This document shows, piece after piece, positions 52,501 to 61,029 of a DNA stretch of 64,000 nt (within the stretch, counting starts at the first letter, position 1; each line of letters begins with the position of its first letter). The stretch is from Elusimicrobiota bacterium. Lineage in GTDB: Bacteria; Elusimicrobiota; Elusimicrobia; 2-02-FULL-39-32. A model generated the notes under the pieces. That model was not told the DNA's origin. It made no database searches and saw only the letters and a program-made list of their open reading frames with translations. The DNA lies in contig JAKFYJ010000006.1 of assembly GCA_021730935.1 (NCBI GenBank), forward strand, positions 1-64,000, read 5' to 3'. Made by a program: the position numbers and the translations under genes.

Positions 52501-53246
52501 ATCCGTCCTGGGTCCCCATCCTGTGTTATCACCGCGTCTGTCCCGAAGCTGAGTTCGGCAAGTTCCGATCCATCTGCGTCACGCCTGAAAATTTCCGTTC
52601 CCAGATGCGGCTCCTGAAGACCCTGGGATACACCTCTCTTTCAATCCAGAACTTCATCGCCAACCAGCGCCTCCAAAAAAACATTCCCTCCAAAAGCGTC
52701 GTGATCACTTTCGACGACGGATACGCCGACAATTTCACCCGCGCGTTTCCGATCCTGAAAGAATTCGGGATGACGGCAAATATATTTCTGGTGACGGACC
52801 TGATCGGGAAAGTGAACGCGTGGGATGGAGAACAGGTTCCGTTGCTGAACCCGGACCAGATCCGAAGCATGAGAGACGGCGGCATGATTTTCGGGTCTCA
52901 CACGCGCAATCACATCGACATGACGAAAGAGGTTCCGGAAAAAGTTAAAGCGGAACTTGAAGGATCGCGCAGGCAGGTTGAAGAAATTACTTTAAGAAAG
53001 GACACCGCGTTTTGTTATCCCTATGGCCGGCTGAACGAGGAAACGAAGCGGCAGGTGCGGGACGCGGGATATTCCTGCGGCCTTGCCACGGATTCCGGTC
53101 CCCTGGAACAGTCCCAGGACCTCTTTGAGCTGAGGCGAGTGCAGGTTTTTCCGGGAACTTCGCTGTTCGGATTTTGGAAAAAAATCCAGCCGTGGTATCC
53201 GCGCTGGATGGAGTTTCAGAATAAAATAAAAAAAATACGCCCGTAG
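52497..53246 (+). CDS. Polysaccharide deacetylase (NodB domain, CE4)
   Basis: The 249-residue protein begins WVPILCYHRVCPEAEFGKF and has the CE4 motifs: TFDDGYADN (catalytic and metal Asp), SHTRNHIDM (metal His residues) and FCYPYGRLNEE. It should remove N- or O-acetyl groups from a cell-surface polysaccharide. No signal peptide is visible. The gene overlaps the glycosyltransferase (ATGA), implying joint action in glycan assembly. Confidence 0.88.
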   Translation: MNPSWVPILCYHRVCPEAEFGKFRSICVTPENFRSQMRLLKTLGYTSLSIQNFIANQRLQKNIPSKSVVITFDDGYADNFTRAFPILKEFGMTANIFLVTDLIGKVNAWDGEQVPLLNPDQIRSMRDGGMIFGSHTRNHIDMTKEVPEKVKAELEGSRRQVEEITLRKDTAFCYPYGRLNEETKRQVRDAGYSCGLATDSGPLEQSQDLFELRRVQVFPGTSLFGFWKKIQPWYPRWMEFQNKIKKIRP

Positions 53247-53266
53247 GGGCGATTCATGAATCGCCC
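53247..53266. repeat. Perfect 20-bp palindrome between convergent genes
   Basis: GGGCGATTCA is followed directly by its reverse complement. It begins right after the deacetylase stop and lies 5 bp before the argF stop. CGCCCGTA occurs on both sides as a direct repeat (53239-53246 and 53262-53269). It could be a dispersed repeat of the REP kind or a hairpin that ends transcription from both sides; there is no strong T-run. Confidence 0.7.
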
Positions 53267-53271
53267 GTACA

Positions 53272-54201
53272 TCACGATAACAATTTCAAAAGGATCGCCT
53301 TCTGGACATGGAGGCGGTTTCCGGCCTGTTCAAAAATCACCGATTGAGGACCTTCCATAACGCTCGCCGTGATTTCTTCCCCCCTGTGAGCGGGCAGGCA
53401 ATGCATGACTTTCGCGTCTGGTTTGGCGGCCTTGAGCAGGGCGTCGTTCACCTGATACGGCATGAAAATCTGTTTCCGCTGTTCCCTCTCTTCGTCTTTT
53501 CCCATGGAAGCCCAGACATCCGTATAAATCACATCCGCTCCGCTGACCGCGGCCATGGGATCCGAAACGACTGAAATTTTGCCTCCGCTCGCTTTGGCGG
53601 CCTCAAGTCCTTTCTCGATGAATTCCTTTTCCGGCTCATAGTTTTTGGGCGAACCCACAGCAATTTCCATGCCCAGATGCGCCGCGATCAAAATCAGAGA
53701 GTGGGAAACATTGTTGCCGTCGCCGACATAAGCGATTTTTATTTTTTTGAGCCCATCCATGGAGCTTCTGCATTTCATTTCATAAATCGTGAAGATATCC
53801 GAGAGGATCTGGCAGGGGTGCTCTTTGTCCGACAATCCATTGATCACCGGGATTGAAGCGTGTTCGGCCAATTCCTCAATGTCAGATTGCTTATTAGCCC
53901 GGATCATGATGCCGTCCGCATAAAGAGAAAAGGTCCGAGCCGTGTCCGCAAGGGATTCTCCCCGCTTGATCTGGAGGTCCTGGGAATTGAGGATGAGAGG
54001 GGTCCCGCCCAGCTGGGCCATGCCTGAAGCGAAAGAGACGGTGGTTCGGGTGGACGGTTTCTGGAGGATGATGGCCAGAGTCTTGCCTGAAAGCCTGGAA
54101 ACGGCCTTTTTACCGTCTTTTTTGAGGCGCGCGGCTTCCTGAAAGAGGGTTTCAATCTCTTTTATGGAAAAATCCAGGACGGATACTAAATCTTTGGACA
54201 C
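53272..54201 (-). CDS. argF: Ornithine carbamoyltransferase
   Basis: The enzyme makes citrulline from ornithine and carbamoyl phosphate in arginine synthesis. The 309-residue protein carries the carbamoyl-phosphate motif KPSTRTTVSFASGM, the HPCQ motif (KEHPCQILSD), and HCLPAHRGEEI near the C-terminus; DLVSVLDFS and VWASMGKDEE are also typical. Ornithine rather than aspartate specificity is supported by the HCLPAHR motif. The start is a GTG only 5 bp after a TATAAT, so the transcript is likely leaderless. Its product N-terminus is MSKDLVSVLDFSIKEIE. Confidence 0.95.
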   Translation of the reverse strand: MSKDLVSVLDFSIKEIETLFQEAARLKKDGKKAVSRLSGKTLAIILQKPSTRTTVSFASGMAQLGGTPLILNSQDLQIKRGESLADTARTFSLYADGIMIRANKQSDIEELAEHASIPVINGLSDKEHPCQILSDIFTIYEMKCRSSMDGLKKIKIAYVGDGNNVSHSLILIAAHLGMEIAVGSPKNYEPEKEFIEKGLEAAKASGGKISVVSDPMAAVSGADVIYTDVWASMGKDEEREQRKQIFMPYQVNDALLKAAKPDAKVMHCLPAHRGEEITASVMEGPQSVIFEQAGNRLHVQKAILLKLLS

Positions 54202-54206
54202 GCCCT

Positions 54207-54212
54207 ATTATA
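54207..54212 (-). promoter_or_regulatory. TATAAT box of argF
   Basis: On the minus strand TATAAT (54212-54207) lies 5 bp ahead of the GTG at 54201. It sits directly after the stop of the upstream barrel gene (54213), so argF can be transcribed on its own and probably without a leader. Confidence 0.6.
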
Positions 54213-55037
54213 CTAAAATTGGAGTTCCAAAGAGAAGCCCGCGTCTGAAGCGTCTGTCGTGAGGCCGATCATAAGCTGTCCCAGGGCCCTCATGCCTTTG
54301 GGGAGGTTAAATGAGGCTCCCGGGGCCAGATAAAGCTCATCCACAGAAGGGCCTTCGGTGTCTGTCCGTTTAAACTTGGTTCTTGAGCGGTTGAACCCTT
54401 TGATTTCTCCGATCAGCGACAAGTCCTTGTGGACCTGCTTCAAGGGATAAGACCCGCCGACATTGAAAGAGAAGACGTTCCCGATCCGGACATCGTCCGA
54501 ATTTTCCGTGTTCAGGCGGTATCCCATGCCCACCTGCATGCGGACAGGGTCCAGAGGAAGGACAAGGCCCCAGCCGAAGATGACGCCGAACCCGCCCGTC
54601 CCAAGGCCTTTGTCATAGCTCGCGGTGGGAAACGAAAACCCGATTTCAGCGTCCAGTCCGGGGCTCCTTTGAGACCGGTCGGCATCAAAAAACCGGTATT
54701 TCGCGGCAACCACGAGATCGTTGATGCCGAACTGGTTGCTGTTGTTCTTGCGTCCAACATGCTGAAGGCCCCAGGAAGCGCCCGCTTCAAGTTTATCCAA
54801 AACACCATAACTGATTTGGTATGGGAAGAGGATATGCGACGAATCCAAATCGTCCCCCGAAGGCGTCACGCCGTTCCATCCGTTCTGGAAATTGACGGAC
54901 TGGTCAAATTTGTTCATGCGGGTGGCAAGGCGTTCCTGAAATGCCCAAGGAGAGAGCAAGGATACCCTGGCTTCAAGCGGCGGGCGGAACGCGATCAGAA
55001 ATAAAGTTGCGGCAATAACAGCTTTGAATGGTTTCAT
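54213..55037 (-). CDS. Outer-membrane beta-barrel protein (PF13557-like)
   Basis: The 274-residue protein has a signal peptide (AVIAATLFLIAFRPPLEA) and barrel strands with alternating hydrophobic residues: QISYGVLDKLEAGASWGLQHV, DLVVAAKYRFFDADRSQ, LDAEIGFSFPTASYDKGLG, VQVGMGYRLN-like RMQVGMGYRLNTENS and a final strand SDAGFSLELQF. It resembles the MetA-pathway/phenol-degradation outer-membrane family (PF13557), though the role of that family is poorly defined. It is the last gene of the operon beginning at 59954. Confidence 0.7.
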   Translation of the reverse strand: MKPFKAVIAATLFLIAFRPPLEARVSLLSPWAFQERLATRMNKFDQSVNFQNGWNGVTPSGDDLDSSHILFPYQISYGVLDKLEAGASWGLQHVGRKNNSNQFGINDLVVAAKYRFFDADRSQRSPGLDAEIGFSFPTASYDKGLGTGGFGVIFGWGLVLPLDPVRMQVGMGYRLNTENSDDVRIGNVFSFNVGGSYPLKQVHKDLSLIGEIKGFNRSRTKFKRTDTEGPSVDELYLAPGASFNLPKGMRALGQLMIGLTTDASDAGFSLELQF

Positions 55038-55060
55038 AGGGGGCTCCTTAAAAAATAATG

Positions 55061-55861
55061 TTATTCGCCGATGCTTTCAACGGCTTCGGATACAAGGGTT
55101 TCCGTGACGATTTTGCTTCCGTGAGTCATGGCGGTCATGAGGCAGATGTCGCAGATCTGGTTGATGCGCCTGGGGATTCCCCCGCTTCTGGCGTGGACCA
55201 TGGCGAGGGCTTTTTCATCGAAAATTTCGCTTTTGGCGCCAGCGATCAGGAGCCGGTGGTTGACGTATCTCGCGGTTTCTTCGGGAGCCAGGGCGTCAAG
55301 GTGGAACCGCAAACCGATGCGCTGGTTGAGCTGTTTGATTTCAGTCACCTTGTCTTTGAGTTCGTCCTGGCCGAGAAGCAGGAGGGTGAGCAGAAACTGA
55401 CTGTCCGTCTGATAATTCAGGAGGAGGCGGATCTCTTCAAAGAGGTTGGGATCTTCAATGGCGTGCGCTTCATCCACGACCACGACCGTTTTTTTTCCGT
55501 CGCGCGCGTTGGCTGAAAATATTTTTTCGAGAGCCATCAGGATTTCGCCTTTGCCTTGCGGGATCTGGGTCCCGCCCAGGAGGTGCAGGATCATCTTGAG
55601 CATTTCCGTGTCGGAGAGGCGGGGATTGGTGACCATGGCGACTTTGTAAATATCTTTTTCGAGTTCCCTGGAAAGCGCGCGCGAAAGCAGGGTCTTTCCG
55701 CACCCATAAGTTCCCGTCAGGAGCCCGGCCCCTTTCCCTTCTTTGACGACATACATCAGACGAGCCAGCCCCTCTTCGTGCTGACCGGAATGATAAAGAA
55801 ACTTGGGGTCAGGCGTGTTTTCGAAAGGTTTTTCTTTCAGGCCCCAGTATTGGAGATACAT
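55061..55861 (-). CDS. ExeA/GspA-like AAA ATPase
   Basis: The 266-residue ATPase begins MYLQYWGLKEKPFENTPDPKFLY, the hallmark of ExeA/MshM-type proteins, and has Walker A TGTYGCGKT, Walker B TVVVVDEAHAI, sensor LLLGQDELK and an arginine-rich lid ending GIPRRINQICDICL. It lacks the C-terminal membrane helix and peptidoglycan-binding domain of full-length ExeA (about 550 residues). Similar short ATPases occur in exopolysaccharide/PEP-CTERM loci, which fits the SLBB neighbour. Confidence 0.88.
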   Translation of the reverse strand: MYLQYWGLKEKPFENTPDPKFLYHSGQHEEGLARLMYVVKEGKGAGLLTGTYGCGKTLLSRALSRELEKDIYKVAMVTNPRLSDTEMLKMILHLLGGTQIPQGKGEILMALEKIFSANARDGKKTVVVVDEAHAIEDPNLFEEIRLLLNYQTDSQFLLTLLLLGQDELKDKVTEIKQLNQRIGLRFHLDALAPEETARYVNHRLLIAGAKSEIFDEKALAMVHARSGGIPRRINQICDICLMTAMTHGSKIVTETLVSEAVESIGE

Positions 55862-55864
55862 GGT

Positions 55865-56848
55865 TTATTTTGAAGAACTCATTTCGGCATAGAATGTTTT
55901 CGGGTTGAAACCTTCCATGAAAAGGGCCGGAATCCCGACGATGAAAATGAATCCGATCTGGAGGACATGAAGGAGCGCGACGAATGAAAATGCGAGGGTC
56001 GGGTCAAAACCGATGAGGGAAAGAGCGTGGACGCCGCCGGCTTCATAGGTCCCCACGGCTCCGGGAGCGGCGGGGATCATGAGTCCGAGCACGAGGCCTC
56101 CCAGCGTCACTCCGGCCTGCAGCAAGTTCAGGTTCAGGTCCAGACTGCGGGAGAAAATGGCAACCACCGCAATGTCCACTGTCCAGATGAGGGGCGAGAG
56201 GGCGAGAAGTTTGAACACCTCATTTTTGTCCTTGAGAACGTGCAAGCCCGCGATGAAATTCCCCACAATTTTTCCAAGTTTTTCGGGCAGCCTGCCTTGA
56301 ATGTTTTGAAGGACTTCTTCCAGGCTCCGGTTTCTGAAAAATATTTTCAGGGCGAAACCGCATGCGATGAGAACGGCGATGCCGAGCCCGATGTTGAGCG
56401 GCGTCAGGGCGGCGTTCCCTTTGGAAACGCCCATCGCGGGCAGAAGGATGGACATGATGAGCACGAGAGCGGCAAGGTCGAACACGCGTTCAAGGACGAT
56501 GGTGGCCATGACGGTGCTTTTGGGAACGGAGCTTTTGTGTCCGGCCCAATATCCCCGGGCGATTTCCCCCATGCGGAGCGGCAGGAGGTTGTTGATCAGG
56601 ATGCCGCCCACCTGCCAGCGGAGCAGGACCCAGGCCGAAATTTTTTGGGAAGGCTGGAGGAGGATCTGCCAGCGGATGGCCCGAAGATAAAAGCCGAGGA
56701 GCGAAACGATGAATCCCCAGACGAACGGCATCACTTTTGCCTGAGAGAGGATCGGCGCGATCTTGCTCCAATCCACATTTTTTGTTGACAGCCAGAGCGC
56801 GAGAGCTGAAATGAGGAGCGGCGCGAGAATTCGGAGAGCCGTTTTCAT
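55865..56848 (-). CDS. Lysylphosphatidylglycerol synthase transmembrane family (UPF0104) protein
   Basis: From the ATG at 56848 (track start 56875 would overlap the upstream gene) the protein has 327 residues and about eight membrane helices, with the family features SQAKVMPFVWGFIVSLLGFYLRAIRWQILL, LPLRMGEIARGYWAGHK and IPAAPGAVGTYEAGGVHALSLIG. It is the flippase-like domain of MprF without the synthase domain; such proteins are thought to move lipid-linked substrates across the membrane. It lies between the SLBB and ExeA-like genes. Confidence 0.85.
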   Translation of the reverse strand: MKTALRILAPLLISALALWLSTKNVDWSKIAPILSQAKVMPFVWGFIVSLLGFYLRAIRWQILLQPSQKISAWVLLRWQVGGILINNLLPLRMGEIARGYWAGHKSSVPKSTVMATIVLERVFDLAALVLIMSILLPAMGVSKGNAALTPLNIGLGIAVLIACGFALKIFFRNRSLEEVLQNIQGRLPEKLGKIVGNFIAGLHVLKDKNEVFKLLALSPLIWTVDIAVVAIFSRSLDLNLNLLQAGVTLGGLVLGLMIPAAPGAVGTYEAGGVHALSLIGFDPTLAFSFVALLHVLQIGFIFIVGIPALFMEGFNPKTFYAEMSSSK

Positions 56849-56852
56849 GGGA

Positions 56853-57947
56853 TCAGATGAGGAGCGCCAGGACAAGTCCCATGCTGATAAAGAAGGTCGC
56901 CCACGGCACGACTTTTCCGTTCAGCGCTTTGTCTTTCATCGAAGACTTTTCCGGAACCATCACAAGGTCCCCCTGCATGAGAACGACGTCTTTGGCGGAA
57001 TTCTTTTTGATGGCTTCTTCCGCGCTGAAGGTCATGGTGACTTTTTTTCCTTCCTGCTGTCTCACGATCCGGATCTTGTCCATTCTGGCATTATCTTCAA
57101 ATCCTCCGGCCAGATAAACCGCCTCCATGAGTTTTGTGCCTTCTTTGACTTTGAGAGGGCCCTGGGTTTTGACGGCCCCCATGATCGTGACTGTGACGGG
57201 CGAAGAAATTTCCACCGCGGCAACGGCAGGCGCTGGAAGAGGGACGGGCAGAGGATCAGGCTGAACGGGCGACGTCGGAACAGGTTCAGCGGGCGCCTGG
57301 GCCTGAACCGCTTTGTCGAGGGTCAAGATGATTTGCCCCTCTTCTTTGGAAATTTGATAAGGGGTGTCGTCCCGAAGGGCGATCTGGACTTTGAGCGCCG
57401 GAGGTTTGCCCGGCAGGGTCTGAACCTGCACCTGGCGGACGAGTCCATTTTTGACCGCGAAACTTCTGGAAGCGGGATTGAGCATGTCTCGCGTGTTGTA
57501 TAGATAAAGCAGGATCACGGGAGGTTTTGTCCCCCGCTCGTCTTTTTTGACTTCATCCTTATATTCCGAATTTCCTGCCAGGGAAAAAATGACCCGGCTG
57601 AATTCCGGACTGTCCGTGACCAAAATTTTGCTGAGGGTCCCGTGAGATTGAGGCGCTTTCGCCGCGGGTTTCTCAGGAGCCGGCGTTCCTCCCTTTTCCT
57701 TCAAACGGATTCCATACCAATGGTCGATCTGGGCATAGAGCGGGCTCAGATCAAAATCGGTCCCGCTATATTTTTGGCGGAGCCGTTCCAGGATATAAAG
57801 CCGGTCGTTGGCGCCGAGTTTTTTGGCTTTGGCGGTTTTTTCATAAAACGACATGTCCTGCCTGAAAGTTTTTTCGGAGAGGCTGTCCGCGGAATGAACG
57901 ACGCCTGCGGCAATCATAAAACCGAGGAGGAAGATGATTTTTTTCAT
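56853..57947 (-). CDS. Exported AMIN- and SLBB-domain protein
   Basis: The 364-residue protein has a signal peptide (IIFLLGFMIAAGVVHSA), a helical region, a linker of Ala/Pro/Lys, an AMIN domain at about 105-215 (SKILVTDSPEFSRVIFSLAGNSEY ... VRQVQVQTLPGKPPALKVQIAL), a Pro-rich spacer, an SLBB domain at about 255-330 (VTIMGAVKTQGPLKVKEGTKLMEAVYLAGGF) and a C-terminal membrane helix (PWATFFISMGLVLALLI). AMIN binds peptidoglycan or glycans, SLBB binds sugars in Wza-like exporters. The pairing suggests periplasmic guidance of a polysaccharide. ATGA overlap with the CBM48 gene upstream. Confidence 0.85.
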   Translation of the reverse strand: MKKIIFLLGFMIAAGVVHSADSLSEKTFRQDMSFYEKTAKAKKLGANDRLYILERLRQKYSGTDFDLSPLYAQIDHWYGIRLKEKGGTPAPEKPAAKAPQSHGTLSKILVTDSPEFSRVIFSLAGNSEYKDEVKKDERGTKPPVILLYLYNTRDMLNPASRSFAVKNGLVRQVQVQTLPGKPPALKVQIALRDDTPYQISKEEGQIILTLDKAVQAQAPAEPVPTSPVQPDPLPVPLPAPAVAAVEISSPVTVTIMGAVKTQGPLKVKEGTKLMEAVYLAGGFEDNARMDKIRIVRQQEGKKVTMTFSAEEAIKKNSAKDVVLMQGDLVMVPEKSSMKDKALNGKVVPWATFFISMGLVLALLI

Positions 57948-58477
57948 GGTTTATTTTTCACGGTCACGACGCTGGCGGCGACTTTTTGTCCGGCCACTTT
58001 TTTGGATTCGCTCCTCGAAGGGTCGCGGATGGTTTTTCCGTCAACGATGAAATGATACGCATGGGACCCGGGGGCGAGAGAGAGGGCCGCGCTCCATTTT
58101 CCTGAAGCGTCTTTTTTCATGGCTTGAGGTTTCCACTGGTTGAAACTGCCGCTCACGGAAACTTTTTTCGCATAAGGGTCTCGGAAGGAAAAAAGCGTTT
58201 TTTGTTTTTTGCCGGGAACTTGTTTATTCACAGCTTCAGGCTCGGCATTTTTTTTATCGGCGTCGGCGCTTTGCGGCTCGGAAGCCGACACAATCGGGGC
58301 CGGTTCCCTGACAGGCGCGGAAGGTTCAGGCAAGTGAGACGCGGGCACGGGGCTTCCCACAACGACTTGAGGCTCGGAATGAAAATTTCGGCTGACCCTG
58401 TCCCAGAGGACATAAGCAGAGGACGCCATCACCAGAAGGTCCAGGGCGAGGATTCCCATCAAAACCGTTCTTCCCAT
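57944..58477 (-). CDS. Membrane-anchored CBM48 (AMPK glycogen-binding-like) protein
   Basis: The 177-residue protein has an N-terminal membrane helix (VLMGILALDLLVMASSAYVLW), a Pro/Ser/Ala linker and a C-terminal domain of about 85 residues with KKVSVSGSFNQWKPQAMKKDASGKWSAALSLAPGSHAYHFIVDGK. The SGSFNQW, W-x5-L and YHFIVDG elements are those of CBM48 carbohydrate-binding domains as in AMPK-beta. No enzyme domain is present. It could hold an alpha-glucan at the envelope. It overlaps neighbours on both sides (TAATG, ATGA). Confidence 0.82.
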   Translation of the reverse strand: MGRTVLMGILALDLLVMASSAYVLWDRVSRNFHSEPQVVVGSPVPASHLPEPSAPVREPAPIVSASEPQSADADKKNAEPEAVNKQVPGKKQKTLFSFRDPYAKKVSVSGSFNQWKPQAMKKDASGKWSAALSLAPGSHAYHFIVDGKTIRDPSRSESKKVAGQKVAASVVTVKNKP

Positions 58478-58950
58478 TATTTTTGTTCCGCCTGGGAGAG
58501 GGTCGAGAGGATCTGATACATCTTGTCGACTTTCTCTTTCATCGGACCGCTTGCGTCGGAACCAGCGGAAATGTTGTTCGTCTTGAGCATTTGAACGATC
58601 AGTTTCAATTGACCGGCCATTTCATTCATCTGGTCGGTGTTCTGCTCGTTCATCTTTTTTTCGATCTTGGAAAGCGTCTCATCCATCTGCCGGACCATGC
58701 GGTTCAGGGACTCGAGCGTGACGGGTTCAACGCCGAGGGCTCTGGGAGTTTCGGTCGGCCGGGGCGCGGGAGATTGGGCGATCCTCACCGTTTTGGAAAA
58801 TTCGTCCTGAAGGCTTTCGGGAAGCTCGAGGTTGGATTCGGAGGATTTTTGCAGGGCTTTGAGGATGAGAAAAATGCCTGCGATCGACAAAATGAAAAGG
58901 AGCAGGGCCGCCCAAAAATAAACGTCGGAAAAAAGAGCCGTGATGTCCAT
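58477..58950 (-). CDS. Membrane protein with N-terminal helix and coiled-coil region, unknown function
   Basis: I use the ATG at 58950, which overlaps the upstream stop (TGATG); the product is 157 residues. One membrane helix (VYFWAALLLFILSIAGIFLILKAL) is followed by a cytoplasmic or periplasmic tail with heptad-like helices (LESLNRMVRQMDETLSKIEKKMNEQNTDQMNEM and MKEKVDKMYQILSTLSQAEQK). No known family is recognised. Its tight coupling to neighbours implies a structural part in the same envelope system. Confidence 0.7.
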   Translation of the reverse strand: MDITALFSDVYFWAALLLFILSIAGIFLILKALQKSSESNLELPESLQDEFSKTVRIAQSPAPRPTETPRALGVEPVTLESLNRMVRQMDETLSKIEKKMNEQNTDQMNEMAGQLKLIVQMLKTNNISAGSDASGPMKEKVDKMYQILSTLSQAEQK

Positions 58951-59954
58951 CAGTCCATCCACCATCTCTGGGCTTTGAGTTCCAGATGCAGAGAGGGGTC
59001 CTGCAAGGGAGCCGCGCACTCATCGATCGCGCTTTCCACAACGATGCCGTTTGCGCTTCCCAAATCCAAAAATTTCTCTTCCTTGATCCGCTCCCCCGCC
59101 GGCCCGGCCACAATTTGCACGGAGGGTTTCATGGGTCGGTCCGGAAAAATGGTCACGATCCTGGCGATTTCTCCTGTGGAAAGTCTAACATAGCTTCCCG
59201 GAGGAAACAGGGTCAGGGTTTCCCAAAGCATTTTGAGAAGGTTACCGTCGAAGGCTTCTCCCGCCTGTTCGATGAGGGTTCGGAGGACGTCGTGCGAAAG
59301 TTTTCGGGCGCGGTTGGGGCGGGGATGGCTCATGGATTCATAATCATGACAGAGTCCGATGATTTGAGCTTCCGCGGAAATTTCAGACTGGCTTGAGTCC
59401 GACGGGTTTTTGATGTTAAGCCGCTGGTGGCTCTGGAGCAGGACTTTGGTGATGATGGTCCTCGATTCATCGTTCAGGGAATGGAGAAATCCCTGGAGGA
59501 TGAGCATGCATTCCTGAGACGGAGGCCCGCTTTGGGGCGCGGCGGCGGGTCGGCTGAAAATTTCTCCAGCTTCGTGGATCAGGGCTCCCACGCCGAGAGC
59601 TCTCCGGGCTTCTTTGGAGAGTTTCATTTTCTGCGCCAGAGCAAGCGAAAGGATCATGACGTTGGCGAGGTGCGCGGTCAAATAATCTTCCGGCGTGGAC
59701 CGCTCAATGAACGAAAGGATTTCGGATGGGGATGTTTCCAGGGCGCCGATCACGGACTCCACCACTTCGCAGGCAGACTCCACGTCGGGCAGGCGCACAG
59801 GTTTGGCCGAAAGGCCCGAGATGAGGATTCGGGCTTCCCGGATGGCCATGGCATAAATTTCTCTGGGTTTGACGCGTTTCGGAGTGAGCGCCGCGCGCGG
59901 AATTTCCCGCGTTTGAGCTGGGGCAGACGGCGTATAAATCTGCGAAAATTTCAT
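58950..59954 (-). CDS. HD-GYP-like protein with degenerate active site
   Basis: The 334-residue protein follows the layout of HD-GYP phosphodiesterases: an N-terminal helical region, the HD core (HLANVMILSLALAQKMKLSKEARRALGVGALIHEAGEI), a second helix pair, and the usual post-domain strand (GSYVRLSTGEIARIVTIFPDRPMKPSVQIV). Catalytic residues are missing: HD is HE (IHEAGEI), HHE and GYP are replaced by QSHQRLNIKNPSD. It probably cannot cleave cyclic di-GMP, but could bind it or act as a scaffold. It is the first gene of the envelope operon. Confidence 0.75.
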   Translation of the reverse strand: MKFSQIYTPSAPAQTREIPRAALTPKRVKPREIYAMAIREARILISGLSAKPVRLPDVESACEVVESVIGALETSPSEILSFIERSTPEDYLTAHLANVMILSLALAQKMKLSKEARRALGVGALIHEAGEIFSRPAAAPQSGPPSQECMLILQGFLHSLNDESRTIITKVLLQSHQRLNIKNPSDSSQSEISAEAQIIGLCHDYESMSHPRPNRARKLSHDVLRTLIEQAGEAFDGNLLKMLWETLTLFPPGSYVRLSTGEIARIVTIFPDRPMKPSVQIVAGPAGERIKEEKFLDLGSANGIVVESAIDECAAPLQDPSLHLELKAQRWWMD

Positions 59955-59982
59955 CTTTATTTCCGTCTATGGTTTTACCAAA

Positions 59983-61029
59983 TTATGCCTTCTTTTGCAA
60001 AAGCGCCTTGAAGGTCCCGCCCATGCCTTCGGGGTGCACGAGTGTTTTAATGGCGGAAGAAAGTTTGAGCCGCATTTTAATGTCTTGAGTCTGTTCGAGG
60101 CTCCTGACCGCATCCTCAAATCCGTGGTCAAGAACGAAGCGGGACTGGCTCACGAGCTTTTCGCTTGAAAGACCCCATTTTTCGCCTTCTTTAATCAGAA
60201 CGGAGAAATTGGCATGGGCCGTGATGTCCTGCTCGCCGATGTTCTGATAAAAATCCCGGTTCGTCGAATGCCTGAAATGGCAGAGCGCAGTGCCGCTCGG
60301 CCTCAGTTCGGAAAAGAGTTCACGGGCTTCATAACCATAATCGATGGTGAGCACGATTCCCTTTCTCAGGCACCTTCCGATCTTTGTCATCCATTCCTTC
60401 GAAGACCAGGGAACTTCCGCTTCGCATCCTTCCTGCGGATATTCCCCCAGCCATTCAAAGAATTTAAGGATCGGTTCGCGCGCGTCCTGTTCCACTTCGC
60501 TGAAATTTTCGTCGACCCAAATTTCTTTGAGTTTGCCGCCCTTCATCCGGACCCTCTCAAATGGGAGCGCGTCAAAAAACTCGTTGGAAAAAATGACGCC
60601 TGTGACTGAAGCGGGAAGGTTGTTTTGAGCGGTGAGCCGGCCTTGAAATTTTTTAGCTTTCTCGAGGATCGCCGATTTTCTCGCCGCGCTTTTTTCCACG
60701 GCGACATATTTGAGGCGCTGAAACAGTTCTGTTTCGTTTTGTTCAATCCAGGAGAGGATATTGCCTGCCAGTTTCCCCGGTCCCGGGCCCAGCTCCACGA
60801 TGGAGACAGACTCGCCCGCGAAATTCTTTTTGAGCGTTTCCGCAAAAAAACGCGCGAGGATCTCCGAGAAAATAGGATGCACATCCACATTCGTATAGTA
60901 ATCTTCCGTGCCGGGATTTTTGGAATAATATCCCCACTTTTCGTGATAAAGGGCCAGAGACATGAAGGCTGAAAAAGGAATCAGGCCTTTTTTTCGGAGG
61001 ATGCCGCGGATGAAATTTTCGAGTTTCAA
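59983..61029 (-). CDS. SAM-dependent methyltransferase, MidA/NDUFAF7 family (DUF185)
   Basis: The 348-residue protein has the family start LIPFSAFMSLALYHEKWGYYSKNPGTEDYYTNVDVHPIFSEILARFF, the SAM-binding glycine loop VELGPGPGKLAGNIL, FSNEFFDALPFERV, and LTIDYGYEARELFSELRPSGT with HANFSVL. Mitochondrial and bacterial members methylate arginine in proteins. It overlaps the arnD stop by 4 bp, though a direct link with lipid A modification is not obvious. Confidence 0.88.
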   Translation of the reverse strand: MKLENFIRGILRKKGLIPFSAFMSLALYHEKWGYYSKNPGTEDYYTNVDVHPIFSEILARFFAETLKKNFAGESVSIVELGPGPGKLAGNILSWIEQNETELFQRLKYVAVEKSAARKSAILEKAKKFQGRLTAQNNLPASVTGVIFSNEFFDALPFERVRMKGGKLKEIWVDENFSEVEQDAREPILKFFEWLGEYPQEGCEAEVPWSSKEWMTKIGRCLRKGIVLTIDYGYEARELFSELRPSGTALCHFRHSTNRDFYQNIGEQDITAHANFSVLIKEGEKWGLSSEKLVSQSRFVLDHGFEDAVRSLEQTQDIKMRLKLSSAIKTLVHPEGMGGTFKALLQKKA

